This document shows, one piece after another, positions 12,358 through 20,173 of a DNA stretch of 30,640 nucleotides. Every line of letters begins with the position of its first letter. Within the stretch, counting starts at the first letter, position 1. Position numbers and translations under genes: made by a program. Under the pieces are notes generated by a model. The model had not been told where the DNA came from. It searched no databases and saw only the letters and a program-made list of their open reading frames with translations. The stretch covers positions 1 to 30,640 of IMG/VR virus record IMGVR_UViG_3300030430_002981; one strand, given 5' to 3'. This DNA is from a virus.

Positions 12358-13137
12358 TTAGAAAGGCTCTGTAGTCCTCTCTGTGGTTGTCTCCTGTTCA
12401 TGCTTAACTGTCACTTCTCCACCCTTGATGGATTCGTGAAAAGCTTTTGCAGACCGGTAGACATTCGCGTCTTCGACCACACCGTCCAGTTCGATGTTCC
12501 AGCCGTGCCATGAACCCTTGTCGTTTTTCTCAGACGAGGTTGATAGCTTGTACACGTGACTAAATCGCGGGGGCTGAAAGCTTTCGCCCTTCGCATTAGT
12601 CATCGTCCTGGATGCAATCATCGAGTTCCATTTCCGTGACTTCTTCAACTGTGTCGATTTCATTGAGATCAACGCAGTGTTTGCAGAGCCATCATCTTCA
12701 AGGACCATTACATAATGTTGATGAGTCTCGTCGATATACGAACCTTCACCACCTACAACGTAATCTTTGTTGTCGTTTTCGTCCCTCTTGGTCTCTGGAC
12801 GCTGATCATCGGGTCCATAGATACTGATTGGTGCTCCTGCGCCACTTCCACGGGGTGCCCAGTGCAGAAATCTACGCTCGTAGTGAGCGGGGATCACCCT
12901 GACACCTTCCTTACCGTTGTAGACAGTGTTTGTAACCGTGTTGTACAAGTCACCGGCCTTCGCGTCTATCTCGCCCTCTTGGATCAAAGGGTCGAGTGCC
13001 GATAAAACTTTCAGAAATGGCAAAGCCAAATCATCCTGATCCATCGTCATGCCAGCACCGGCATCCTCTTCGAACATGGCGGCATCTAACACCGCTACCT
13101 TTCCTTCCTTCTTTTCGCTTACTTCTTTGTCAGCCAT
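12358..13137 (-). CDS. Probable phage ssDNA-binding protein (259 aa)
   Basis: I place the start at the ATG at 13137 (MADKEVSEKK), with GAGG upstream and an 8-bp overlap with the preceding gene; the frame remains open upstream but only through that gene. The central part is beta-rich (VRVIPAHYERRFLHWAPRG; HYVMVLEDDG) and could be an OB fold. The C-terminus is a disordered Thr/Glu-rich tail ending EPF, reminiscent of the terminal PF of bacterial SSB and the terminal Phe of T7 gp2.5, both used to recruit replication proteins. Its place directly before the primase and helicase fits such a role. This is an inference; no family is certain. Confidence 0.5.
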   Translation of the reverse strand: MADKEVSEKKEGKVAVLDAAMFEEDAGAGMTMDQDDLALPFLKVLSALDPLIQEGEIDAKAGDLYNTVTNTVYNGKEGVRVIPAHYERRFLHWAPRGSGAGAPISIYGPDDQRPETKRDENDNKDYVVGGEGSYIDETHQHYVMVLEDDGSANTALISMKSTQLKKSRKWNSMIASRTMTNAKGESFQPPRFSHVYKLSTSSEKNDKGSWHGWNIELDGVVEDANVYRSAKAFHESIKGGEVTVKHEQETTTERTTEPF

Positions 13138-13702
13138 CGTTATTCCTCTTGATTTCTGCTCGTTGTCCAACCCACACACCGAAAAGCTCCATGTCCAGTT
13201 CCAAACCATCCTCGACTCTGCCCTTCACCCAAGCTCTGAGGGTTCCAGGGTGAATCGTAGAGGCTTGCTCTGGTTGCATGTCCTTCCCACGCAGATCCTC
13301 AACCAAGGCTCGTGCCTCGTTGTCTTGCTCTTTGTTGAAACGAACCGTCACGGTGTTCTTAATGAGATCAGCCTCGTTACGCTGTCGTAACCACTCGAAA
13401 GCCTCCTGCTCTTTGTCTTTTGGTATCCTCGCACCATAAGTCGGTTTGAGAGATACCTGACTGCCATCCGCCAGCGCAAAAGCACTGAGATTCAACTCCT
13501 GCATTGCTGCTGGAAGTTCTTCATCTGTCAGTTTCAAAAGTTTTGCCTTGGCCGCTTTTAGATCCCCTTCAAGGTTTTCTACTCTTTGCTGTTCAGCAAG
13601 GATTTGTTCAGCAATATTTGATACACTGGACAATTGGCCGTCTTGGGGGAGGTCGAGTGACTTCTTGGCGTCACCAGCCATCTCATCATAGAGGTCATTC
13701 AT
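13130..13702 (-). CDS. Hypothetical 190-aa coiled-coil replication-operon protein
   Basis: First gene of the leftward replication operon. Residues 28-70 form a coiled coil (AEQILAEQQRVENLEGDLKA). The second half is alpha/beta (FALADGSQVSLKPTYGARIP; FEWLRQRNEADLIKNTVTVRF) and ends with TIHPGTLRAWVKGRVEDG. This layout occurs in uncharacterised proteins next to phage SSB or recombination genes. The ATG at 13702 has GAGG about 8 nt upstream. The divergent SNF2 gene starts about 100 bp away. Function is unknown. Confidence 0.7.
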   Translation of the reverse strand: MNDLYDEMAGDAKKSLDLPQDGQLSSVSNIAEQILAEQQRVENLEGDLKAAKAKLLKLTDEELPAAMQELNLSAFALADGSQVSLKPTYGARIPKDKEQEAFEWLRQRNEADLIKNTVTVRFNKEQDNEARALVEDLRGKDMQPEQASTIHPGTLRAWVKGRVEDGLELDMELFGVWVGQRAEIKRNNDG

Positions 13703-13759
13703 TCGTCAGTCCTCGTTCGTTGTTGATTGTTCAAGTGTCTTTCAACACTTCCCAACATA

Positions 13760-13789
13760 AGAGTAATCCCGTACTATCCTAGATGTCAA
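13760..13789 (-). promoter_or_regulatory. Leftward promoter of the replication operon
   Basis: A perfect -35 TTGACA (complement of 13784-13789) is followed after 18 bp by TACTCT (complement of 13760-13765). The spacer contains GGATAGT, a heptamer also found in the RHH promoter spacer. The -10 is weak, so an activator or release of a repressor may matter. Confidence 0.45.
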
Positions 13790-13795
13790 TATATT
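13790..13795 (+). promoter_or_regulatory. Candidate -10 of the SNF2-helicase gene
   Basis: TATATT lies 9 nt before the ATG at 13805, so a transcript from it would be nearly leaderless, as predicted for two other genes here. The -35 position (TCCCGT) is poor. The CTATCC element lies in the spacer and is shared with the opposing promoter. Confidence 0.3.
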
Positions 13796-13804
13796 AGAAA
13801 GATT

Positions 13805-15247
13805 ATGTACACATTCAAAACAGAACCTTACGACCATCAAAAGATTGCGCTTGAAAAGTCTTGGCAGAAGAGTGTTTTCGCGCTTTTCATGGAGATGGGA
13901 ACTGGTAAGACCAAGGTGACAATCGACACGATGGGTATGCTTTTTCAACAAGCCGAGATAGAAGCTGCGCTCATAATCGCGCCTAAAGGTGTGTACGCAA
14001 ACTGGCACTCGAAAGAGATACCGCAACACATGTCAGACGATGTAAAGGTTGACTCGCTGCTATGGGAGCCGAAAACGACACAGAAGTTTCAGAAAAGACT
14101 GATCCAAGTAGCGCGGGGGTCGGGCGATGCACTGCGGATCCTTATCATGAACGTAGAGGCACTATCGACAAAGCGTGGCACCCAGGTCGCCCAAGATTTT
14201 GTAAAGATGAACCCGAACTGTTTTGTGGTGGTGGATGAAAGCACCACGATCAAGAATCGCCAAGCCCAACGAACCAAGAACATTATTGCACTGGGCAAAG
14301 CCGCAAAATACAAAAGAATACTGACGGGCAGTCCAGTTACCAAGAATCCAATGGACCTTTACTCACAATGTGCCTTTCTGAACACCCGTATGCTTGGTTT
14401 TGATAGCTACTATGCTTTTCAAGGTCGGTACGCCGTGGTACAGCAACGCCGGTTCGGGGCCAGAAGTTTTCAACAGATCACCGGGTACAGGAACCTCGAA
14501 GAGTTGAATTGCAAGCTGGAGAAGCACAGTCACCGGGTGCTAAAAGAAGATTGTCTCGATCTACCAGACAAGATTTACATGCAAAGACAAGTTGCTTTGA
14601 CTGAGGAGCAAACCAAAGCGTACAAACAGATGCAGGAGTTTGCACTGGCAATGCTTGACCAGGGTGAGTTAGCAACGACACAGAGCGTGTTGACACAGAT
14701 CATGCGACTGCAAGAGATTTGCTGTGGTCATTTACGAACCGATGATGGAGAGATACAACCGCTTGCAAGCAACCGTATGACAGAAATGTTAGAGGTGATA
14801 GGGGAGATGATTGGCAAAGTCATCATCTGGGCGAGTTATGTGTACGACATTGAGCAGATACAACAGACGCTGGCAGAGAAGTTTGGTGAAGATTCGGTAG
14901 TCACTTTTTATGGTGCCACGCCGCAAGAGGAGCGGGACCGGATTGTAGAGCAGTTTCAAGATAAAGAAAGCCCAGTGCGTTTCTTCGTGGCAAACCCAAA
15001 GACCGGTGGCTACGGATTGACTTTAACTGCTGCCACTAACGTATTGTATTACAACAATTCTTATGACTTGGAGATCAGGTTGCAGTCAGAAGACCGGGCG
15101 CACAGGATTGGGCAGGACCACCACGTTCTGTACGTGGATCTTGTCAGCCCCAAGACCGTGGATGAAAAGATAATCAAAGCGTTGAAAGGAAAGATTGACA
15201 TAGCACAACAGGTGCTAGGGGAAGAAGCTAGGGCTTGGTTGGTTTAG
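13805..15247 (+). CDS. SNF2-type SF2 helicase / ATPase
   Basis: An ATP-driven DNA translocase (480 aa). It has a Q-motif-like YDHQ (9-12), Walker A MGTGKT (31-36), motif Ia IIAPKGVYANW (57-67), a DEST Walker B (144-147), motif III LTGSPV (173-178) and C-terminal SNF2 motifs including GGYGLTLTAA and the motif VI pattern RLQSEDRAHRIGQ. Small SNF2 helicases of this type are common in phage replication modules. The ATG at 13805 starts the domain; an earlier in-frame ATG at 13727 would add a tail overlapping the opposing promoter. It is the only rightward gene between two leftward operons and its stop overlaps the end of the zincin gene by 20 bp. Confidence 0.9.
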   Translation: MYTFKTEPYDHQKIALEKSWQKSVFALFMEMGTGKTKVTIDTMGMLFQQAEIEAALIIAPKGVYANWHSKEIPQHMSDDVKVDSLLWEPKTTQKFQKRLIQVARGSGDALRILIMNVEALSTKRGTQVAQDFVKMNPNCFVVVDESTTIKNRQAQRTKNIIALGKAAKYKRILTGSPVTKNPMDLYSQCAFLNTRMLGFDSYYAFQGRYAVVQQRRFGARSFQQITGYRNLEELNCKLEKHSHRVLKEDCLDLPDKIYMQRQVALTEEQTKAYKQMQEFALAMLDQGELATTQSVLTQIMRLQEICCGHLRTDDGEIQPLASNRMTEMLEVIGEMIGKVIIWASYVYDIEQIQQTLAEKFGEDSVVTFYGATPQEERDRIVEQFQDKESPVRFFVANPKTGGYGLTLTAATNVLYYNNSYDLEIRLQSEDRAHRIGQDHHVLYVDLVSPKTVDEKIIKALKGKIDIAQQVLGEEARAWLV

Positions 15248-16403
15248 GCACTGCTCTTGGCGGGTAATACAGATTGCCCCTTGTTTCGCCCGTTTTGATA
15301 TCTGACGTTTCATTCAAAAATATTCTCAAAGCCGCACTGGCTTTTTCAACTACATCGAGTTTTTCAACGTCCTCCGGGTCCATTTGTTGTTTGACCAGAA
15401 AATCTACAGGGTCTCCACCGCGCTCATTGATTGAAACCAACTCTTCGAACTTTGCTATTTCTTCTTCGTTCATGCCTCGTCCGGTTTGGTTTTTTGCTCT
15501 AATCGAATCAATATTTTTCAAAATGGTGTCTATGCCGCTTTGTCCGTCTTCGCCTTTTTTGGTCAAATCTCTGTAGCGTTTTTCATAATCATCAAGCGGA
15601 TATAAAAATTTATGATTATCCACCACCATCTCAGCAATACCTTTTTGTAAATCCGGGTCCAATTTACTGTAGTTCTCAGAGACAATGAAGTCGGTGATGC
15701 GAGGATGTTGCGATCCAGCGTGGAATAATTCGTGAAACAAAGTCCCGCCTTGTCTGCCCGCATCGTATCCGCTCAGACTTTCCGGTAGCCTAGACAAAAG
15801 AATAGAACGGGATGTTGGACCGGTCAGAAACCCAGGCCCAACCTCGCCCTCCTCCATATCTACAACATTAAATTTTTTCGCAGGAGCAGCGGATTCGTAG
15901 AATTCTTCACCAATCAAACTTGGCATAGCAATATCTGAGTATGGTGGCCCGTATTGCAAAGTAGTACCGCGTCTAGCACTTTGAAGAAAGTTGTCGCCAA
16001 TAACCTCTTTTGCTCTTTGTCTTGCTCTCGAAAGATCTGGTATAAAACTTCCCAAAATAGCACCACCGTCTGGATTCGTTATCGTGGGATAGGTCGCCTT
16101 GATTCGTGCTCTGCCCATCGCGGTTTTTGACATTTTCTTTCGCTTGTCTTCTAGTCCTTCAAAAGCTTCGCGGTATCGGCCCGGAACTTGGCCGAAAGTA
16201 TGATATTGAAGATCAGGAAACGACTGGCCCAAAGTGGATAGTAAAGAATAAATCCCACCCGGTTGAAATTCAGGGGGCAGACCACTCATCATTTCAAGCT
16301 CAAACTCTTGTTTGTTAAGTCGTTCCCGGGCGACTCTTTCGGCTGCTTCCTCCTTGGTTTCTGGAAAACCTTTCAGAGCAGAAATGCCCTCTCGCTCGGC
16401 CAT
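15228..16403 (-). CDS. Large virion-operon protein with HExxH zincin motif
   Basis: The protein (391 aa) carries HELFHAGSQH at residues 224-233 in the context GGTLFHELFHAG, a typical zincin helix; H224 and H228 would bind zinc and E225 act as catalytic base. H233 or E258 (GIAEMVVDNH) could be the third ligand. The rest is mostly unassigned. It is the last gene of the late leftward operon, joined to the 1256-aa gene by TAATG, so it may be an ejected or maturation protease, or an enzyme that acts on host proteins. No signal peptide is visible. The motif is seen; the function is inference. Confidence 0.65.
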   Translation of the reverse strand: MAEREGISALKGFPETKEEAAERVARERLNKQEFELEMMSGLPPEFQPGGIYSLLSTLGQSFPDLQYHTFGQVPGRYREAFEGLEDKRKKMSKTAMGRARIKATYPTITNPDGGAILGSFIPDLSRARQRAKEVIGDNFLQSARRGTTLQYGPPYSDIAMPSLIGEEFYESAAPAKKFNVVDMEEGEVGPGFLTGPTSRSILLSRLPESLSGYDAGRQGGTLFHELFHAGSQHPRITDFIVSENYSKLDPDLQKGIAEMVVDNHKFLYPLDDYEKRYRDLTKKGEDGQSGIDTILKNIDSIRAKNQTGRGMNEEEIAKFEELVSINERGGDPVDFLVKQQMDPEDVEKLDVVEKASAALRIFLNETSDIKTGETRGNLYYPPRAVPKPTKP

Positions 16404-19400
16404 TACCCTCTCGCTTGCGGCAGTGTTCCTATGCCTTGTGCTTCAATTAGCGGAGATATCGGATCATCTGGATAAAGGGCCGCGAACCGTCGTCTCGTTT
16501 GCTGGTTTGCTGGTGCAGCAGCCTGAGTTGGTAGTGCAGGGGGCAAAGGCGGCCCTATCACTTGCATGGGCGGATCTATTGGAGGTTGGGGTGCTGGTAT
16601 ACCCCGATCTCTCAGACCACCGAATCCTCTGGGCCTTGGGGTCCCAAAAGGTGTTTCTTCGAACTGACGGATTGCAGCCTGTTCTTCTGGCGACAAATCT
16701 TGTGTCATAATTTCTTCTGCCGCCCCTGTACCCAACGCACTGTTTATGAAAGCGTTGAGTCTTCGCACATTGAAGACTCGCTTTGCGACATCTTTAGTGC
16801 TTTGCCGCTCTCCGGTAATCAAACCTTTTTCCAGCAACAAAGCCATCATCTCTGGCTCTTGTATTGCTTTTTGTAATAATTTGTTTGTGTCGGTCGTTGG
16901 AATTCTATCCAGCATTTTCAAAGCCGCTTGGGAACCCCCCGAGGCCGCAATCAAAGTTGCGTTACCGGGTAATATCGCAGATAGCTTTTGACCCGCTCCG
17001 GCACCTGCTGATCTAACGATCAAATTAGTCAACACATCCATGCCCGATTCTAGCTCTTCAACAATATCGTAACCAGGGTTGGCTATTTTCTTTTGTGCGC
17101 CCTCACCCGCAGTCAAAAGTTGCTCAAGACGCACTCTTTCCATGTCACTGAACAGACCCACTTTTTTGTCAGTCAGAGTTTTGATCAAAGGCTCGTTTTT
17201 TCCACGAGTGGCAAAAAAGAAAGATCTGAATTTGCTGAAATCGGGTGGAGCACCTACCGAGGCGAGATCTGGACGGCTAGACTCGTCGGCAATCTGGAAA
17301 AAAGCGTCACGTAATTCTTCCTCGACTTGGGGGACGGTAATCTCAATTCTTTTACCGTCAACAAAAACCGGTCCCTCTTTTTCTGATCTGCGGGCCGCTG
17401 CCCGTAAACGGTTTGTCAAGTTGCGTATTTCTGCGGCAGGCTTATCGGAGTTCAAAGCCATATTGATGGCATCGTGAGGATTCTCACCCGTTAAAGCAGA
17501 AAACAAATTGTTGAAGCTTGATCTGATTTTGAATAAACCTTTTTCTTGTCTCAGTCTGGCTCTGTCCAATAACGTCTTTCTTGTTGAAGCGTTTTCTAAA
17601 TCCGCTTTCAGTTGCGGCATCAACGAGAGTGTTTCTTCGTTTTTTGTCAGGAAATTAGCTAACCCTGCTTGGTTTACCTCACCGGTTTGGTTGTTCACCA
17701 AATTCGACCCTGCAAGAGCGCGAACCACGGTGTCATAACTATCCGATAACAAGCCTAATCGTTCCGACGCAACAAGCTCCTCGGTAGGATCACCCGCCAA
17801 GCCACCGGGCGTAAGATCATTGACTAGCATCTTCACTGCGTTATCAATGTCTCGCAGTCGCAAAATTGTCTCATCATCGGTTCCACGTAAGATGTTTTGG
17901 TACAACAATTCTGGTTGAATAAAAGCCTCACCCGTGGCTCTGTCAGCCATAATCTTATTTGGGAAAGCTCTTTTGAATACATCTGCTTTTGCTTTGGTGA
18001 ATGCTCGTGCAGTATCAATGGCGGATAAAGTTTCCAAAGTGAGTTCTTCACCATTCAATTGAGCTAACTTGTCCTGGTCTCCCAAATCATCGGCAATAGC
18101 TTTTGCCATGCGGGTATAAACTCGGGCATCCGCCATTCCAGGATTCTGACCAGAGGCCGCCAATCTTGCTTGCGCGAGAAAGTAACTTCGAAGATTGTTT
18201 TGTTGCTCAAAGGTTGGGGAATCAATATCTTGGTCGCCCAACTGCTCTCTTTGTTTCACGAGCTTACTTAACTCGTACGAAATTCTCTGAGACGACGCAA
18301 GTTGATTTGCTGATAACCCTGTGGCTTCGACAGCGGTTTCTATTTCTTGCGGGGTCGAAGGTGGCATATCAACAAAGTCTTGCAAAGTTTCTATTCGAGC
18401 ATCAAGCAACTTCACTTCGGCTTGTTCCCCTAACCGGACTCCAGCATCTCGGACGATTTTATCAACCACACGAGAAAACTGTTCTTTGGTCAATGTCCCT
18501 TGTAAATATTCTATTTCGTCCGCGAAATTATCTTCGCCAACTAAAACACGCTCACCTTGGACCTTTTTATACAAAGCGTTTTCTTGTTTATTAACGTCTG
18601 CAAACGCACTTTGAATGATGTCTGTTACCCTTGTGCTTGCAGCGCGTCGAGATTCTGGTGTAACACTTTTTATTTGGTTGGTTGCTCTATTTGCTTGATC
18701 GATTGCGTGAGCAAACCGGTCTTCAACTAATGACTCGAAATGCCTTTTTCTTAATATAGCGGCGGATCTCAGCGCGTTTGTCCCGCCGGTTAAACGTAAA
18801 GCCTTCAATATTTTGGCAACACCTTGCGCTTGGGCATCTAAATCATTTTGTACTTCTGTACCAAAACGCCCGTTCAACGCACGAAGACGGCCTTCCAATA
18901 GCTCGAGAGTCACACTATCTGTCAACGCACGACTGTTGGGGCTTGGTATATCTACACCAGCGAGGAGAGGCCGCTTGGTCTTGTCAACCAAATCTTCTGC
19001 ATCTTTGATAAGTTTGTCGAACTCTGGCCGTCGTAAGGCCCTGATCAAATCTTCTGGGTTTTCTCCTCTTTCGAGTAAGAAATTCACCAAGGCCATCCCC
19101 ACTCGTTTTTCGACTGCTGACTCCGAGGTTGCCTCGCCTAACAATTCTTTTTGTTCTAACGCAATTTCTTTGAAATTTTCGTAGTATGGGAGCCATTTAA
19201 AAGGATTCAAAAGAACAGATGCGAAGCCTCCCCCTATTTCAGCAGGGACTCTCACGTATGGATCACCAGGGGATATCAATTCAGCACCAGTTGCCCCTGC
19301 GGCAGCACCCGCAATCGCACCCGTCTCCGCCGCTTGAAACATTTTTGGAGATTTTTTGTAAGTATTCAAAAACTTGAACATGACGGGATCAGCAACTTGC

Positions 19401-20173
19401 AGATATTTCATGTCTTTTGGCATCGCACCCGCCTGATAAACAGGGTTTTCTCGCAGATTGAAACTGCGAAGCCGTATCGAGTCTCCTAGTTTTTTGAGGA
19501 AACCCGATTCTGCGGTCAGTGCTTTTTCACCAATTTTCATAAAAGCACGAGGAGCCGCCAACATAGTCAGCCCTTCACCTAAAACCTTGCCGCCTTCCAG
19601 CAAAGCGCGAGTTTGATCTTCGAGGATAGGCTCGTCGGAAAAAAACTGGTCCTCCGCAAACATGCCGATACCGGCCCCAATGAGCAGGCCCCCACCCCCT
19701 GCAATAGCTATTCCGGGCAAACCAAAAAGACTCCCGTATTTAGCTCCCGCTATCATCCCAGCCGTAGCAGGAGCACCAATGGTCAAGCCCCTAGCTACGC
19801 CCTCGGCCGCCGCTACATCCGCAGCGAGTTCTCGGTTTTTGATAAAAGCAGCAGCAAAATCAGACGGTTTAATACCTTGGTTTGCGAGATCTCGCGCTTC
19901 ATTGATTCCCAAATCCTGCACGAATATATTTAAGATTTCGTCGGTAGTAAGACCTTGACTACGCAAAGACTGTATCGGCACGTCAATTTTGGGCAGCTCG
20001 AGATATTCTTTAATTAGATCTAGGTCCGTGAGTCCTGCACCGGCCCTCAAATCAGCATAAGTTCCCGGCCCTTCGGCAGCATCGACCATGCCTTGCACCG
20101 CGTCAGATAGCCCAAACTCCCTCACTAAGGGTGCAAACTCCTCATTAAAATCGAGGCGTAGCTTTTCTGCCAT
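16403..20173 (-). CDS. Giant internal virion / ejection-like protein (1256 aa)
   Basis: The largest gene in the window. Residues 130-172 are a Gly/Ala-rich hydrophobic segment (GAPATAGMIAG..., GIAIAGGGGLLIGAGIGMF) able to enter a membrane, and a second Ala/Gly-rich patch lies near residue 290 (AAETGAIAGAAAGATGAEL). Most of the rest is predicted to be helical with many Glu, Leu, Lys and Arg, including long coiled-coil-like stretches. A disordered Pro-rich end (RPRGFGGLRDRGIPAPQPP) follows. No lysozyme or transglycosylase motif is visible. Size, membrane-active segment and position fit a podovirus internal or ejection protein. Homology is not established by eye. Confidence 0.6.
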   Translation of the reverse strand: MAEKLRLDFNEEFAPLVREFGLSDAVQGMVDAAEGPGTYADLRAGAGLTDLDLIKEYLELPKIDVPIQSLRSQGLTTDEILNIFVQDLGINEARDLANQGIKPSDFAAAFIKNRELAADVAAAEGVARGLTIGAPATAGMIAGAKYGSLFGLPGIAIAGGGGLLIGAGIGMFAEDQFFSDEPILEDQTRALLEGGKVLGEGLTMLAAPRAFMKIGEKALTAESGFLKKLGDSIRLRSFNLRENPVYQAGAMPKDMKYLQVADPVMFKFLNTYKKSPKMFQAAETGAIAGAAAGATGAELISPGDPYVRVPAEIGGGFASVLLNPFKWLPYYENFKEIALEQKELLGEATSESAVEKRVGMALVNFLLERGENPEDLIRALRRPEFDKLIKDAEDLVDKTKRPLLAGVDIPSPNSRALTDSVTLELLEGRLRALNGRFGTEVQNDLDAQAQGVAKILKALRLTGGTNALRSAAILRKRHFESLVEDRFAHAIDQANRATNQIKSVTPESRRAASTRVTDIIQSAFADVNKQENALYKKVQGERVLVGEDNFADEIEYLQGTLTKEQFSRVVDKIVRDAGVRLGEQAEVKLLDARIETLQDFVDMPPSTPQEIETAVEATGLSANQLASSQRISYELSKLVKQREQLGDQDIDSPTFEQQNNLRSYFLAQARLAASGQNPGMADARVYTRMAKAIADDLGDQDKLAQLNGEELTLETLSAIDTARAFTKAKADVFKRAFPNKIMADRATGEAFIQPELLYQNILRGTDDETILRLRDIDNAVKMLVNDLTPGGLAGDPTEELVASERLGLLSDSYDTVVRALAGSNLVNNQTGEVNQAGLANFLTKNEETLSLMPQLKADLENASTRKTLLDRARLRQEKGLFKIRSSFNNLFSALTGENPHDAINMALNSDKPAAEIRNLTNRLRAAARRSEKEGPVFVDGKRIEITVPQVEEELRDAFFQIADESSRPDLASVGAPPDFSKFRSFFFATRGKNEPLIKTLTDKKVGLFSDMERVRLEQLLTAGEGAQKKIANPGYDIVEELESGMDVLTNLIVRSAGAGAGQKLSAILPGNATLIAASGGSQAALKMLDRIPTTDTNKLLQKAIQEPEMMALLLEKGLITGERQSTKDVAKRVFNVRRLNAFINSALGTGAAEEIMTQDLSPEEQAAIRQFEETPFGTPRPRGFGGLRDRGIPAPQPPIDPPMQVIGPPLPPALPTQAAAPANQQTRRRFAALYPDDPISPLIEAQGIGTLPQARG

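Noticed and set aside
13726-13750. Inverted repeat AAGTGT/ACACTT as a terminator
   Set aside because: The stem is only 6 bp of mixed composition with no T run, and it lies in a divergent promoter region where a terminator is not expected.
18103-18594. 163-aa rightward frame and many other rightward frames inside 15228-30084
   Set aside because: They lie fully antisense to strongly supported leftward genes, lack ribosome sites and show no protein-like patterns.
16403-20173. Tape measure protein of a long-tailed phage
   Set aside because: Length and helical content would allow it, but no other long-tail genes are present and the neighbours fit a podovirus-like virion.
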